Counted from the first letter of the stretch, positions 7,249-15,730 are shown. The stretch: DNA of 18,981 nucleotides from Stenotrophomonas_A sp036403795 (GCA_036403795.1 DASWQJ010000170.1:1-18981); one strand, 5' to 3'. Notes: generated by a model from the letters alone, not told the origin. Translations and numbers: made by a program.

Positions 7249-9023
7249 GAAGCCTCCTGCCAACTGCGCGACAGCCGCATCGCCGCGATGATCAGGCCGA
7301 CGTGGGAATACGTCTGCGGAAAATTGCCCCACGCCTCGCCGGTTTCGAAGGCCAGGTCTTCGGACAGCAGGCCCAGGTGGTTGCGGCGCTCCAGGATGCG
7401 CTCGAACATTTGCCGTGCCTCGTCCTTGCGTCCGATCGCCGCGAGCGCGTCGATGTACCAGAACGTGCAGATGGTGAAGCTGGTTTCCGGCTCGCCGAAA
7501 TCGTCGGCGGCAATGTAGCGATATAGCGAATCGCCATGCTTGAGGTCGCGTCCGATGGCTTCGACCGTGGCGATGAAGCGCGGATCCATGGCGTCCACGA
7601 TGCCTATATCGGCCATCAACAACAAAGAGGCATCCAGCCGATGGCCGCCGAGTGTGTCGGTGAAGTGGCCACGCGCTTCGCTCCAGGCGCCCTGCAGCAC
7701 GCGTTCTTGGAGCTGGTCGGCGCGCGTGCGCCAGTACGCGTGTCGATCCTGCAGGCCGAGTCGATCGGCGATCTTCGCCAAGCGATCGCAGGCGGCCCAG
7801 CACATCGCCGCGGTGTAGGTGTGCACTTCGGCACGGCCACGGAATTCCCACAGGCCGGCATCGGGCACGTCGTGCAGCGCGTAGGCGCGCTCGCCCAGCG
7901 GCTCCAGGCGAAGGAACGCGGCTTCATCGCCGGGATCTTTCAGGCGCAGGTCGAAGAACAACTGGGTCGAGGCGAGCACCACGCTGCCGTACACATCGTG
8001 TTGTTGCTGGATCCAGGCCAGGTTGCCGCGTCGTACCGGGCCCATGCCGCGGTAACCATCGAGCGATTCGACTTCATGCTCTTCAAGTTGCGATTCAAAG
8101 CCGATGCCGTACAGCGGCTGCATCGTGCCGTCGGTGGTGGCGATGTTGAAAATGTAGCCGATGAATTGCTCCATCGTGCGGGTGGCGCCGAGCCGGTTGA
8201 GTGCGCGCACCACGAAGGCGGCGTCGCGCAGCCAGCAGTAGCGGTAGTCCCAGTTGCGGGGCGTGTGCGGCGCCTCGGGAATGGAAGTGGTCATCGCTGC
8301 GATGATCGCGCCGCTGTCCTCGTACTGGCACAGCTTGAGGGTGATCGCGCTGCGGATCACCGCTTCCTGCCAGTCCAGCGGCACCGACAGGTAGCGCACC
8401 CACTCGCGCCAATATTCTTCGGTGCGTTCGTAGGCTTCCTGCACGTAGCCGGTGAGCGAACGGGTGAGTGATTCGTCCACGCCCAGCACCAGGCTGACGG
8501 GGTGATTGAGCACGAACGGCAGTCCGTCGCGGACAAAGCGCACCGGCACGTCGGTGGTCAGGCGCAACGTGAAATCCGGCAGCATCCAGCGGATGTGGTT
8601 GCTGCCCCAGGTGGCCTCCGGCTCGCGTGCACCCCATTCGACCAAGGGCCGGGCGCGCACGACGATGCGTGGCGCACCGGACAGCGGGCGGATCCGTCGC
8701 ACGATGCTGACCGGCCGATAGAAGCGATTGTTGTTGCGCCAGCGCGGGGCAAAGTCGATGACTTCGATGGCCCCGCCCTTGCTGTCGCGCAGTACCGTGC
8801 GCAGGATCGCGGTGTTGGGAATGTAGGCCTGCTCGCTGTCCTGGAAATCTTCCAGTTCGACGGCGAAGTCGCCGCCTTCGATGCGCGGCGACAGCAGCTT
8901 GCAGAAGGCGGGATCGCCATCGAAGGCGGGCAGGCAACTCCAGACCACGCGGGCTTGTCGATCGATCAGCGCGCCGAAGCTGCAGTTGCCGATCACGCCG
9001 AGGTCCAGGTTCGGTTGGCTCAT
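7245..9023 (-). CDS. Glycoside hydrolase family 15 protein (glucoamylase/trehalase-like)
   Basis: This 592-residue protein is a GH15 enzyme with an N-terminal beta-rich domain and a C-terminal alpha/alpha barrel from about residue 215. Signatures are NWDYRYCWLRDAAF (257-270), QQHDVYG (340-346), LWEFRG with the probable general acid E393, and TGEAWGNFPQTYSHVG with the probable base E563. No signal peptide is seen, so it acts in the cytoplasm. GH15 includes glucoamylases, glucodextranases and trehalases. The setting between otsB and otsA suggests trehalose or a related alpha-glucoside as substrate, but the sequence alone does not decide. The ATG at 9023 is preceded by aaggag. otsB ends 57 bp upstream and the gene overlaps otsA by 4 bases. 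Confidence 0.92.
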   Translation of the reverse strand: MSQPNLDLGVIGNCSFGALIDRQARVVWSCLPAFDGDPAFCKLLSPRIEGGDFAVELEDFQDSEQAYIPNTAILRTVLRDSKGGAIEVIDFAPRWRNNNRFYRPVSIVRRIRPLSGAPRIVVRARPLVEWGAREPEATWGSNHIRWMLPDFTLRLTTDVPVRFVRDGLPFVLNHPVSLVLGVDESLTRSLTGYVQEAYERTEEYWREWVRYLSVPLDWQEAVIRSAITLKLCQYEDSGAIIAAMTTSIPEAPHTPRNWDYRYCWLRDAAFVVRALNRLGATRTMEQFIGYIFNIATTDGTMQPLYGIGFESQLEEHEVESLDGYRGMGPVRRGNLAWIQQQHDVYGSVVLASTQLFFDLRLKDPGDEAAFLRLEPLGERAYALHDVPDAGLWEFRGRAEVHTYTAAMCWAACDRLAKIADRLGLQDRHAYWRTRADQLQERVLQGAWSEARGHFTDTLGGHRLDASLLLMADIGIVDAMDPRFIATVEAIGRDLKHGDSLYRYIAADDFGEPETSFTICTFWYIDALAAIGRKDEARQMFERILERRNHLGLLSEDLAFETGEAWGNFPQTYSHVGLIIAAMRLSRSWQEAS

Positions 9024-9080
9024 GGGGGAAGAGCTCCTTGCATTGATCAGTGGCGGAAGCGACCGATGGGGTCGCCGGAA

Positions 9081-9845
9081 TCAGGGGGCGGTGTTGTCGC
9101 GCAGCCAGGCATGCACGGCATGCGGGCCGGCCAGCGCATAGGTCGCCTGGGTCGGCTCGCGATCGCCGACGCGCACGCTCCAGCCGCCGAGCTGGTGCGC
9201 GGCGGCAAAGCCGAACTCGTCGGTCAGGTCATCGCCAATGAATACCGGAACCCGGCCCAGGAACGGCGCACGCGCCATCAGCTGGGTGACGGCGATGCCC
9301 TTGTCGGCGCCCTGCGGCACGAACTCCACGACGTGGTCGCCCGGCTGCAGACGGTAGCCGGGCAACGCGCCAATGGCTTCGTGCGCGAAGGCCAGGACGT
9401 TCTCGGCGGCTTCGGGTGCCGAGCGCCAATGCAGGGCCAGGCTGACCCCTTTGTCTTCGACCATCACCCCGGGATGCACCTGGGCCATGTGCGCGGCCCG
9501 TTGGTGCAGATCGTGCAGCCAGCCGGCGGTGTCTTCGGGCATCTCGGCGCGCGCGGCGAGATCGTCCCGCATTTCGTGGCCGTGCAATCCGGCGGCGGGC
9601 AGCCGCAGTGGCGAAAACAGGGCATCGAGTTGCGCCAACGGCCGGCCGCTGACCAGCGCGACCGCGCCGGAAAGGCGGTCGCTGATGATGCCGATGGCCT
9701 CGCGGACCTGGGGCAACAGCACTACTTTGAGGGGGTCGTCGGCGAACTCGATCAGGGTGCCATCGACGTCCAGGAACAGCGCGCAGCCCTCGTCCAGCAG
9801 GGGGGGCGGCATGAGGAAAATGGGGGCTTCAGACATGTGCCCCAT
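9081..9845 (-). CDS. otsB: Trehalose-6-phosphate phosphatase
   Basis: This 254-residue HAD-superfamily phosphatase removes phosphate from trehalose-6-phosphate to release trehalose. HAD motifs are visible: DVDGT (26-30) with the nucleophile and acid aspartates, ALVSGRP (64-70) as motif II, K182 as motif III, and GDDLTDE (204-210) binding magnesium. LPAAGLHGHE matches the substrate-binding region of OtsB. The start is either ATG 9845, used here, or ATG 9836 three codons later; neither has a clear Shine-Dalgarno sequence. It is the first gene of the minus-strand otsB-GH15-otsA operon. Its promoter should lie in 9846-9960, where I could not place one securely. Confidence 0.94.
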   Translation of the reverse strand: MGHMSEAPIFLMPPPLLDEGCALFLDVDGTLIEFADDPLKVVLLPQVREAIGIISDRLSGAVALVSGRPLAQLDALFSPLRLPAAGLHGHEMRDDLAARAEMPEDTAGWLHDLHQRAAHMAQVHPGVMVEDKGVSLALHWRSAPEAAENVLAFAHEAIGALPGYRLQPGDHVVEFVPQGADKGIAVTQLMARAPFLGRVPVFIGDDLTDEFGFAAAHQLGGWSVRVGDREPTQATYALAGPHAVHAWLRDNTAP

Positions 9846-9977
9846 TGTGCCAATGCAGGCGTGATATTCAGGTTACGCCAGCGCGCCCGCACGGGCTGCG
9901 CCGCCGCGGGCAGCACGGTTTGCCCCGTTCATTGCGGCGCAGTCTTTATTCACCAGAAATCCCTGTCAGGCCGACCG

Positions 9978-10002
9978 GGCCGGCGGCATGGAACCGCCGG
10001 TC
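9978..10002. other. GC-rich hairpin between TonB receptor gene and otsB
   Basis: Bases 9978-9986 pair with 9994-10002 (9 bp including one G-T pair) around a 7-base loop. No T-run follows on either strand. With the hairpin at 10026-10046 it forms a two-hairpin block downstream of the TonB receptor gene. It could be part of a terminator or a small REP-like element. Confidence 0.5.
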
Positions 10003-10025
10003 GTGCCGTGGAATGCAGGCGCCAC

Positions 10026-10046
10026 GGCCGGCCACGAAGGCCGGCC
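10026..10046 (-). terminator. hairpin downstream of the TonB receptor gene, possible terminator
   Basis: A perfect 8-bp stem ggccggcc / ggccggcc encloses the 5-base loop acgaa. It sits 22 bases past the receptor stop codon on the minus strand, the right place for a terminator or a 3'-end stabiliser. There is no U-tract, so intrinsic termination is not assured. Copies elsewhere in the genome would make it a REP-type repeat instead. Confidence 0.5.
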
Positions 10047-10068
10047 CTGCCTGCCGACACCCGCCTAC

Positions 10069-12504
10069 TCAGAACGTGTATCGCGCACGTCCGTACCAAT
10101 ACGCGCCGTTGCTGCCGATGGGCGACAACACGTCGTAGGGCAGGTTGCCGAAGTAATAGATGTCCTCGTTGGACAAGTCCGGATATTCGTCCAGTACGTT
10201 TTGGCCGCCGACCGCCACGCTCCACTGGGGCGTGATGCGCAATTCCACTTCCAGGTCGAGCTGCCACTCCGCGCCATAGGTCTGGCGGGGCACATAGCCA
10301 TCGCCGAAATCGAAGACCCGGGTCGCACTGCCGTAACGGCTCAGTCGTGACTGCAGCGACCAGCGGTCTTCGCGCCAGCCGGCGGCGAACTGTGCACGGG
10401 TGCGCGGCGTGGCGTCGGTCAATGTGTTGCGTTCTTCAAGACCGAACAGCACGTAGTCCGGATCCAGTGAGAGTAGTTGCGAAGGCGTGGCGACGATGTT
10501 TTCCAGCGTCGTCTTGGCGTAGCTGTAGGTGCCGGTGAGCAGCAGTTGGCCCTGGCCCAGGGCTTGCCGCCAGTTGGCCACCAGCTCGGCGCCACGCGTT
10601 TGCGTGTCGGCGGCGTTGACGAAGAAACTGGCGCTCTGCACGCCGCCGACCCCGAAGTTGTCCTGCACGAAGTCGGTGAGTGCATCGCCGGTGATGTCTT
10701 CGGACAACGCCACGCGGTCGTCGATGTCGATCTGGAAAAAATCCAGCGACAGATCGAAGTGCTCGCCGACACGGCTGGTGAAGCCGAGGCTACGGTTGCG
10801 CGATTTCTCCGGATCCAGCGGCTGGGCCCCGAGCGCGCGCGCGATCGGATTGTTGACCGACAGCAGGCGGCCTTGGACCAGGCGCCCGGCAGCGTCGTAG
10901 CCGGTGGACGTGGCTTCGTAGCCGATCTGGCTGAGCGAAGGCGCGCGGAAGTTGTTGGAAATCGCCCCGCGCAACGCGAAGGCAGGCACGAACTCGTAGC
11001 GGGCCGCGAGCTTGCCGGTCCATTGGCTGCCGAAGTCCTGGTAGTGCTCGTAGCGACCGGCGATGTCGGTGGACAGGTGCTCGCCGAACTGGCTCGACAC
11101 ACTGGCGTAGGCGCTGGCCACGTTGCGCGACAGGTCTGCCTCGTCCTGCGGGGTGAGACCGCCGCCTGCTTGCGAGCCGGTGGGTCGGTCGGTGTACGGT
11201 CCGGCGGCATGGCTGGCCGGATCGCCCGCCCGCGTGCGGTACTGCTCGCGACGCAGTTCCACGCCGGTGCCCAGGGTGTGGGTACCGCCGGCCGCCTCGA
11301 AGACGCGACTCAGATCGAGGTTGCCGACGAGCTGGTCGAAAGCGAAATCGCCAATGCGAAAGCGGGTCGGGCTGCCGGGGCCCAACGAGGCATTGAGCGA
11401 TTGCTCGAGGCGATACGTGAAGTCGTTGCGACCATAGTCCAGGCTGCCATCGTAGGCCCACTCACCCCACTGGCCCCGCGCGCCAGCCACCGCTTGCGTG
11501 TCCCGGTTCTCGCCCAGGGACACCGGTCGATAGCCCTGCGGGTACACCTCTGGCCAGTTGCTGATGTCGTCCGGATAGCGGAAGTAGTTATCGCCTTCGG
11601 TGTCGCGCTGGTGGTAAGTACCGAAGAAATAGAACTGGCTGGTCTGGCCGAACGGCAATTCCCCGTTGAGCCAGGCATTGAGCGCTTTGCTTTGCCCATC
11701 GCCCAGCGCGTAATTGCGCTGGCCCTGCAGCGCCAGGTTGTTGTCGGTCTGCTCCCAGGGCGGAATCTCGTCGAAGCCGGCGCGGTTGGTGGCCTCACGG
11801 TTTTTCAATTCCAAGCCGACCTTGAAGAAGCCGCCGTCATCGCCGATGCGCGTGCCGCCCTTGGCGCTGAGGAAGCTGGTCTGGCCATCGGTAAGGCGGC
11901 GATCGATGGGCGCTACGCGCGTGTGGTGGGCGCCGAAACTGGCCTCCACCTCGCCGTGGTCCGGGTCGTCGTCCAGGATCACGTTGATCACCCCGGCAAT
12001 CGCATCGGAGCCGTATTGCGCACCGGCACCGTCACGCAGCACCTCGATGCGCGCGATCGCGCTGACCGGGATCGCGTTGAAGTCGACCGGCGTGGTGCCC
12101 TTGCCGATCTTGCTGTCGGTGTTGACCAGGGCCGACACGTGGCGGCGTTTGCCGTTGACCAGCACCAGCACCTGGTCTGGTGACAGGCCACGCAATTGCG
12201 CGGCACGCACGTGGTCGGCGCCGCCGGAGTTGGACTGGCGGGGGAAATTGAAGGAGGGCAGCAGCGCCTGCAACGCACTGCCCAGTTCGCCGTTGATCAC
12301 CCCGGCGCGACGGATGTCCTCGGCGGTGAGCACGTCGACCGGCGCGGTGGATTCGAGCACGGTGCGATCGCTGGCGCGGGTGCCGGTCACGATGACGCGG
12401 TCCAGGGTGGTGGTCGCGTCTTGCGCCAGCGCGGGCGCGGCGGCGGCCAGTGACAAGAGGGATCCGAGTGCCAGCGAAAGCGGGTGAGGCGGGAGGTGTT
12501 GCAT
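10069..12504 (-). CDS. TonB-dependent outer membrane receptor
   Basis: This 811-residue protein is a TonB-dependent transporter. The chosen ATG (12504) gives a Sec signal peptide with likely cleavage after A27 (PALA|QD). The plug domain follows directly, beginning DRVIVTGTRA, with LVLVNGKRRH and VLRDGAGAQYGSDAIAGVINVIL as the usual plug signatures. The rest is a 22-strand barrel. The last residues, YWYGRARYTF, end in the C-terminal phenylalanine needed for BAM recognition. A longer frame to 12600 is possible but puts 32 non-signal residues in front. A ggag lies 9 bases before the chosen start. The substrate is not evident from sequence; no neighbouring FecR/sigma pair or siderophore gene is present. 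It is divergent from a DUF3574 lipoprotein gene. Confidence 0.93.
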   Translation of the reverse strand: MQHLPPHPLSLALGSLLSLAAAAPALAQDATTTLDRVIVTGTRASDRTVLESTAPVDVLTAEDIRRAGVINGELGSALQALLPSFNFPRQSNSGGADHVRAAQLRGLSPDQVLVLVNGKRRHVSALVNTDSKIGKGTTPVDFNAIPVSAIARIEVLRDGAGAQYGSDAIAGVINVILDDDPDHGEVEASFGAHHTRVAPIDRRLTDGQTSFLSAKGGTRIGDDGGFFKVGLELKNREATNRAGFDEIPPWEQTDNNLALQGQRNYALGDGQSKALNAWLNGELPFGQTSQFYFFGTYHQRDTEGDNYFRYPDDISNWPEVYPQGYRPVSLGENRDTQAVAGARGQWGEWAYDGSLDYGRNDFTYRLEQSLNASLGPGSPTRFRIGDFAFDQLVGNLDLSRVFEAAGGTHTLGTGVELRREQYRTRAGDPASHAAGPYTDRPTGSQAGGGLTPQDEADLSRNVASAYASVSSQFGEHLSTDIAGRYEHYQDFGSQWTGKLAARYEFVPAFALRGAISNNFRAPSLSQIGYEATSTGYDAAGRLVQGRLLSVNNPIARALGAQPLDPEKSRNRSLGFTSRVGEHFDLSLDFFQIDIDDRVALSEDITGDALTDFVQDNFGVGGVQSASFFVNAADTQTRGAELVANWRQALGQGQLLLTGTYSYAKTTLENIVATPSQLLSLDPDYVLFGLEERNTLTDATPRTRAQFAAGWREDRWSLQSRLSRYGSATRVFDFGDGYVPRQTYGAEWQLDLEVELRITPQWSVAVGGQNVLDEYPDLSNEDIYYFGNLPYDVLSPIGSNGAYWYGRARYTF

Positions 12505-12538
12505 GGGGAAGGGCTCCAAGGGGAACGGCTCCAAGGGG
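12505..12538 (-). repeat. tandem 15-base duplication in the TonB receptor leader
   Basis: On the plus strand two 15-base units (12505-12519 and 12520-12534) differ at one base and are followed by gggg. On the minus strand each unit carries a ggag, so the ribosome-binding region of the receptor gene is duplicated. The unit is a multiple of three. Confidence 0.75.
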
Positions 12539-12554
12539 ACGTTAGGCAAACATC

Positions 12555-12564
12555 CATCCGGATG
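12555..12564. promoter_or_regulatory. candidate operator palindrome catccggatg
   Basis: A perfect 10-base palindrome lies 50 bases upstream of the receptor start, within the AT-richest part of the divergent intergenic region (about 12545-12585). The neighbouring bases add aacat ... atgtt symmetry around it. It is well placed to control the receptor. I cannot name the regulator from the sequence. Confidence 0.4.
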
Positions 12565-12696
12565 AAGAGATATGTTAACGTCCCGTTGAATCTTCGCCAC
12601 TCGCTGCGCTGCATGAGTTGATGTCCGCCGGTTATCAGCCCGCGCCGGCTTTCGCCGCTAAGCTGCCGCGTCCCTTCCCCTGGCCTTGCGACTGAC

Positions 12697-13179
12697 GTGA
12701 TCCGATCTTCCTTGACACGCGTTGTGCTGGTGCTGTTCCTGCTCGCTTCGACCGGTTGCGCCGGATGGCCGGCCGCCTCGACCCGCTCGGCGACATCGGC
12801 ACTGCAAGGCGATGCCGCCCGACCCGCGCAATCGGTGGGCTGGGTTCGCAGCGAACTCTATTTCGGCGTGGGCGAGGAAAGCGGCACGCCAGATCGCGCG
12901 CAGACCGCGCGCATCGACGAGCCGCGCTGGCGCGCGTTCCTGGACAAGGAAGTGACGCCTCGTTTTCCCGATGGGCTGACCGTGTTCGACGCCTATGGCC
13001 AGTGGTTGTTCCGCGGCGCGCCGCAGCCCAACCGGTTGGCGACCAAGGTGCTGGTGATCCTGCATGAGGACACGCCGCAACGACGCGCGGATATCGAGGC
13101 GATCCGGCTGGCCTGGAAACAGGCGACCGGGCACCAGTCGGTGCTGTGGGCGCGACAGCCGGTCGACGTGTCTTTCTGA
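12697..13179 (+). CDS. DUF3574 domain-containing lipoprotein
   Basis: This 160-residue protein begins with a lipoprotein signal: MIRSSLTR, a hydrophobic stretch and the lipobox LLASTGC, with the cysteine at residue 21. The rest fits DUF3574: ELYFGVG, then WRAFLDKEVTPRFPDGLTVFDAYGQW, KVLVILHED, and a C-terminal QSVLWARQPVDVSF. The function of DUF3574 is unknown to me. It is likely anchored to a membrane facing the periplasm. The start is GTG at 12697; no later start keeps the signal peptide. The gene is divergent from the TonB receptor (192 bp apart) and is followed after 60 bp by a permease gene in the same direction. Confidence 0.84.
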   Translation: MIRSSLTRVVLVLFLLASTGCAGWPAASTRSATSALQGDAARPAQSVGWVRSELYFGVGEESGTPDRAQTARIDEPRWRAFLDKEVTPRFPDGLTVFDAYGQWLFRGAPQPNRLATKVLVILHEDTPQRRADIEAIRLAWKQATGHQSVLWARQPVDVSF

Positions 13180-13239
13180 TTGCCCGCTGGCCCCGGTACC
13201 GCCGGTGGCCTGTTTCGATTTCCTCCCCCCGGTAGCCCC

Positions 13240-14832
13240 ATGACCGCATCCTCGTCCCCCCGCCTGCGTTGGTTCGTGCCAGGCGACTTCAATGGTTTCT
13301 TTGGCCTGGTGGTGGACAACCTCACCATCCTGGGCTTCATCTCGATGGCGTTGATCGGGCTGTTCCAGTTCCCGGCCGAGGTGATCTACACGCGCATGTT
13401 CCCGGGCACGGCGTTCGGCGTGCTGGTCGGCAACTTGCTGTACACCGTGATGGCCAGGCGGTTGGCCGCGCGCACCGGGCGTGCCGAGGTCACGGCGATG
13501 CCGTTGGGCCTGGATGCGCCCACCAGCATCGGCATGGCGCTGTTGGTGCTGGGACCGGCCTTTGCAGGGTTCAAGGCGCAAGGCCTGGATCCGCAGGCCG
13601 CTGCGCTGGCCACCTGGCAGTTGGGCATGGCCGCGCTGGTGGTCATGGGCACGCTGAAACTGGTGCTGTCCTTCTTTGGCGAAGCGGTCACCCGGGCATT
13701 GCCGCGCGCGGCATTGCTGGGCTCGATCGCGGGTATCGCGTTGGTGTTGATGGGCTTGCTGCCCTTGTTGGAGACCCTGCGCTCGCCAGTGGCCGGTTTC
13801 GTCACGCTCGGCTTGCTGCTGTATGTGCTGATTGCCAAGGGCAAGCTGCCCACGCCGCTGCCCGGTGTGCTGGTGGCGCTGATGGTGGGCGTGGCGTTGT
13901 ATTACGGGTTGGGCCTGGCCGGCCTGGGGGCGCCGGGCTTCGGCCTGCCGGCCTGGGTGGCACCGCGCATCGTGCTGCCGTGGCCCGGCCTGGGGTTCGT
14001 CGAGGGCCTGCCGTACACGGTGCCTTACCTGCCGCTGTTGCTGCCTTTCGGGTTGCTGATGGTGGTGGGCGGCATCAACGTGAGCGAAAGTGCGCGCGCG
14101 GCCGGCGACGACTACCGCACGCGCGACATCCTGCTGGTGGAGGCCTTCGCCACGTTGGTGGCCGGCGTGTGCGGCGGCGTCGCGCAGACCACGCCCTACA
14201 TTGGGCAGCCCGCCTACAAACACATGGGCGCGCGCAGTGGTTATACGTTGCTCACCGGCCTGTTCATCGGCATCGGCGGGATGCTTGGCATCCTCTCCGG
14301 CCTGGTGCAGTGGCTGCCGCTGGCGGTGTTGGCGCCGATCATCGTGTACGTGGCGATCGACATCACCACGCAGGCGTTCCAGGCCACCCCGCAACGACAT
14401 GCCGGGGCAATGGTGCTGGGATTCCTGCCGTCGGTGGCCTACCTGTTGGCGATCAAGGCGCCCGGCTGGATCGCGCCGGAGCGTCTGGTCGAGTTGACCA
14501 CGCAGGTCGACGGACACGGATTGCCCGAACTGGCGGTGATCTTCGCGCTGGGCAATGGCTTCATCATCACCGCGATGCTGTGGACCGCCACGGTGGCGGC
14601 GATGATCGATGGACGCCTGCGTCGTGCCAGTGGCGTGCTGCTGGTGGCTGCCGGACTGGCACTGTTTGGCTTGATCCATTCGGTGGACCCGCGAGGTGGC
14701 ATCTACCTGCCCTGGCAGCTCGAAGGGCTCGCGCGCACGATCAGCTGGCAATTCGTGGGGGCCTATGTCGCCTTGGCGGCGGTGTTGGGCGCGTTGTCGT
14801 TTACCAGCGGCGCGCCGGCGCGCGAGCACTGA
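13240..14832 (+). CDS. NCS2/AzgA-like permease (xanthine/uracil permease superfamily)
   Basis: This 530-residue polytopic inner-membrane protein has roughly 12 hydrophobic segments spread over its length. It starts MTASSSPRLRWFVPGDFNGFF. The segment MPLGLDAPTS after the first helices and TPYIGQPAYKHMGARSGYT in the later half are conserved-looking and consistent with the nucleobase permease superfamily (COG2252-like). The typical substrate class would be purines or related anions, but I cannot confirm it. The ATG at 13240 was chosen over the upstream frame start at 13180 because the added residues are Gly/Pro-rich and lie in the spacer after DUF3574. Co-direction with the DUF3574 gene suggests an operon. 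Confidence 0.78.
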   Translation: MTASSSPRLRWFVPGDFNGFFGLVVDNLTILGFISMALIGLFQFPAEVIYTRMFPGTAFGVLVGNLLYTVMARRLAARTGRAEVTAMPLGLDAPTSIGMALLVLGPAFAGFKAQGLDPQAAALATWQLGMAALVVMGTLKLVLSFFGEAVTRALPRAALLGSIAGIALVLMGLLPLLETLRSPVAGFVTLGLLLYVLIAKGKLPTPLPGVLVALMVGVALYYGLGLAGLGAPGFGLPAWVAPRIVLPWPGLGFVEGLPYTVPYLPLLLPFGLLMVVGGINVSESARAAGDDYRTRDILLVEAFATLVAGVCGGVAQTTPYIGQPAYKHMGARSGYTLLTGLFIGIGGMLGILSGLVQWLPLAVLAPIIVYVAIDITTQAFQATPQRHAGAMVLGFLPSVAYLLAIKAPGWIAPERLVELTTQVDGHGLPELAVIFALGNGFIITAMLWTATVAAMIDGRLRRASGVLLVAAGLALFGLIHSVDPRGGIYLPWQLEGLARTISWQFVGAYVALAAVLGALSFTSGAPAREH

Positions 14833-14901
14833 GCTGCCTCGGGAACCCCGGCGCATCTGGACGGTCCTAACTGTATTGGCCGTCTAGGAGCACCCATCGA
14901 A

Positions 14902-15717
14902 ATGCAGAACGAGCAAGCGCGTTGGCCGTGGGTAACAGGCATCCTGCTGGCGATCGGTCTGGGCGTATGGCTGTTCCGGCCGGCAGCCACGGGGGACGCA
15001 TCGACTGCCTCGACATCGGCGTCGGCACGGGTGCCGGTGGACAGCGCTGCGACCGGCAAGCCCGCGGCCGCAGCGGCGTCGCCCGTGATTGCCCACCCCA
15101 TCGAGGCGGATGTCGCGGCCGATGCCGCCATTCCCGCGCTGGCCGACAGCGACGCGGCCGCAGGGTCCGCGTTGTCGGACCTGGTCGGCGACGAGGGGGC
15201 GATGGCGATCCTGCTGCGCGACCATCTGGTGCAGCGCCTGGTGGTGCTGGTGGACAACCTGCCCGAGCGCAGCATCACCCTGCGCGCGCTGCCGTACCGC
15301 CCCCTCGCAACGCCCATCGCAACGTCCCAGGAAGCGGGCCGGCAGGTCCTCGATGCCACTGCCAATGGCCAGCGATATGCGCCATTCGTTCGCGCCTTCG
15401 TGCACGTGGATGCGGCGACGCTGGCGACTGCATATCGACGCTTTTATCCCCTGTTTCAGCAGGCTTACAGCGAACTGGGCACGAAGGGCTATTTCAATGA
15501 TCGGCTGGTGGCGGTGATCGACCACCTGCTGCAGACACCGGTTCCGAATGTGCCGGTGGCAGTGGAGCCCGCGTCCAATGGTCGCCTGCGCTTCGTCGAC
15601 CCCGCGCTGGAATCGTTGTCGGTGGGGCAAAAGGCCCTGCTGCGACTGGGTCCGGAGCAGGCGGCGGCCGTGAAGCAGCAGCTTCGTGCGATCCGTGAGC
15701 AGATTGCCCGCGGTTGA
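14902..15717 (+). CDS. DUF3014 domain-containing membrane-anchored protein
   Basis: This 271-residue protein has one N-terminal membrane segment (about residues 8-25) followed by an Ala/Ser-rich linker to about residue 70. The DUF3014 domain then runs to the end. Its pattern is clear: PALADSDAA, VVLVDNLPERS, YRRFYPLFQQAYSELG, YFNDRLVAVIDHLLQTP, FVDPALESLSVGQKALLRLG and a basic C-terminal helix. The bulk is predicted to be periplasmic; its function is unknown to me. The ATG at 14902 is preceded by aggag about 11 bases upstream. It lies 69 bp after the permease gene and could be read from the same promoter or its own. It converges on the GIY-YIG gene with 13 bp between stops. Confidence 0.87.
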   Translation: MQNEQARWPWVTGILLAIGLGVWLFRPAATGDASTASTSASARVPVDSAATGKPAAAAASPVIAHPIEADVAADAAIPALADSDAAAGSALSDLVGDEGAMAILLRDHLVQRLVVLVDNLPERSITLRALPYRPLATPIATSQEAGRQVLDATANGQRYAPFVRAFVHVDAATLATAYRRFYPLFQQAYSELGTKGYFNDRLVAVIDHLLQTPVPNVPVAVEPASNGRLRFVDPALESLSVGQKALLRLGPEQAAAVKQQLRAIREQIARG

Positions 15718-15730
15718 TTGAGCGCCGGAT

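Noticed and set aside
8502..10235. 577-codon plus-strand frame over GH15 and otsB
   Set aside because: It is antisense to two genes with intact catalytic motifs and runs on through the intergenic hairpins.
10477..12183. 568-codon plus-strand frame over the TonB receptor
   Set aside because: It is an antisense shadow of the receptor barrel with no recognisable domain.
12658..14856. 732-codon open frame antisense to DUF3574 and the permease
   Set aside because: The sequence is low-complexity His/Gln/Arg and mirrors the codon pattern of the genes on the plus strand. There is no start context and no domain.
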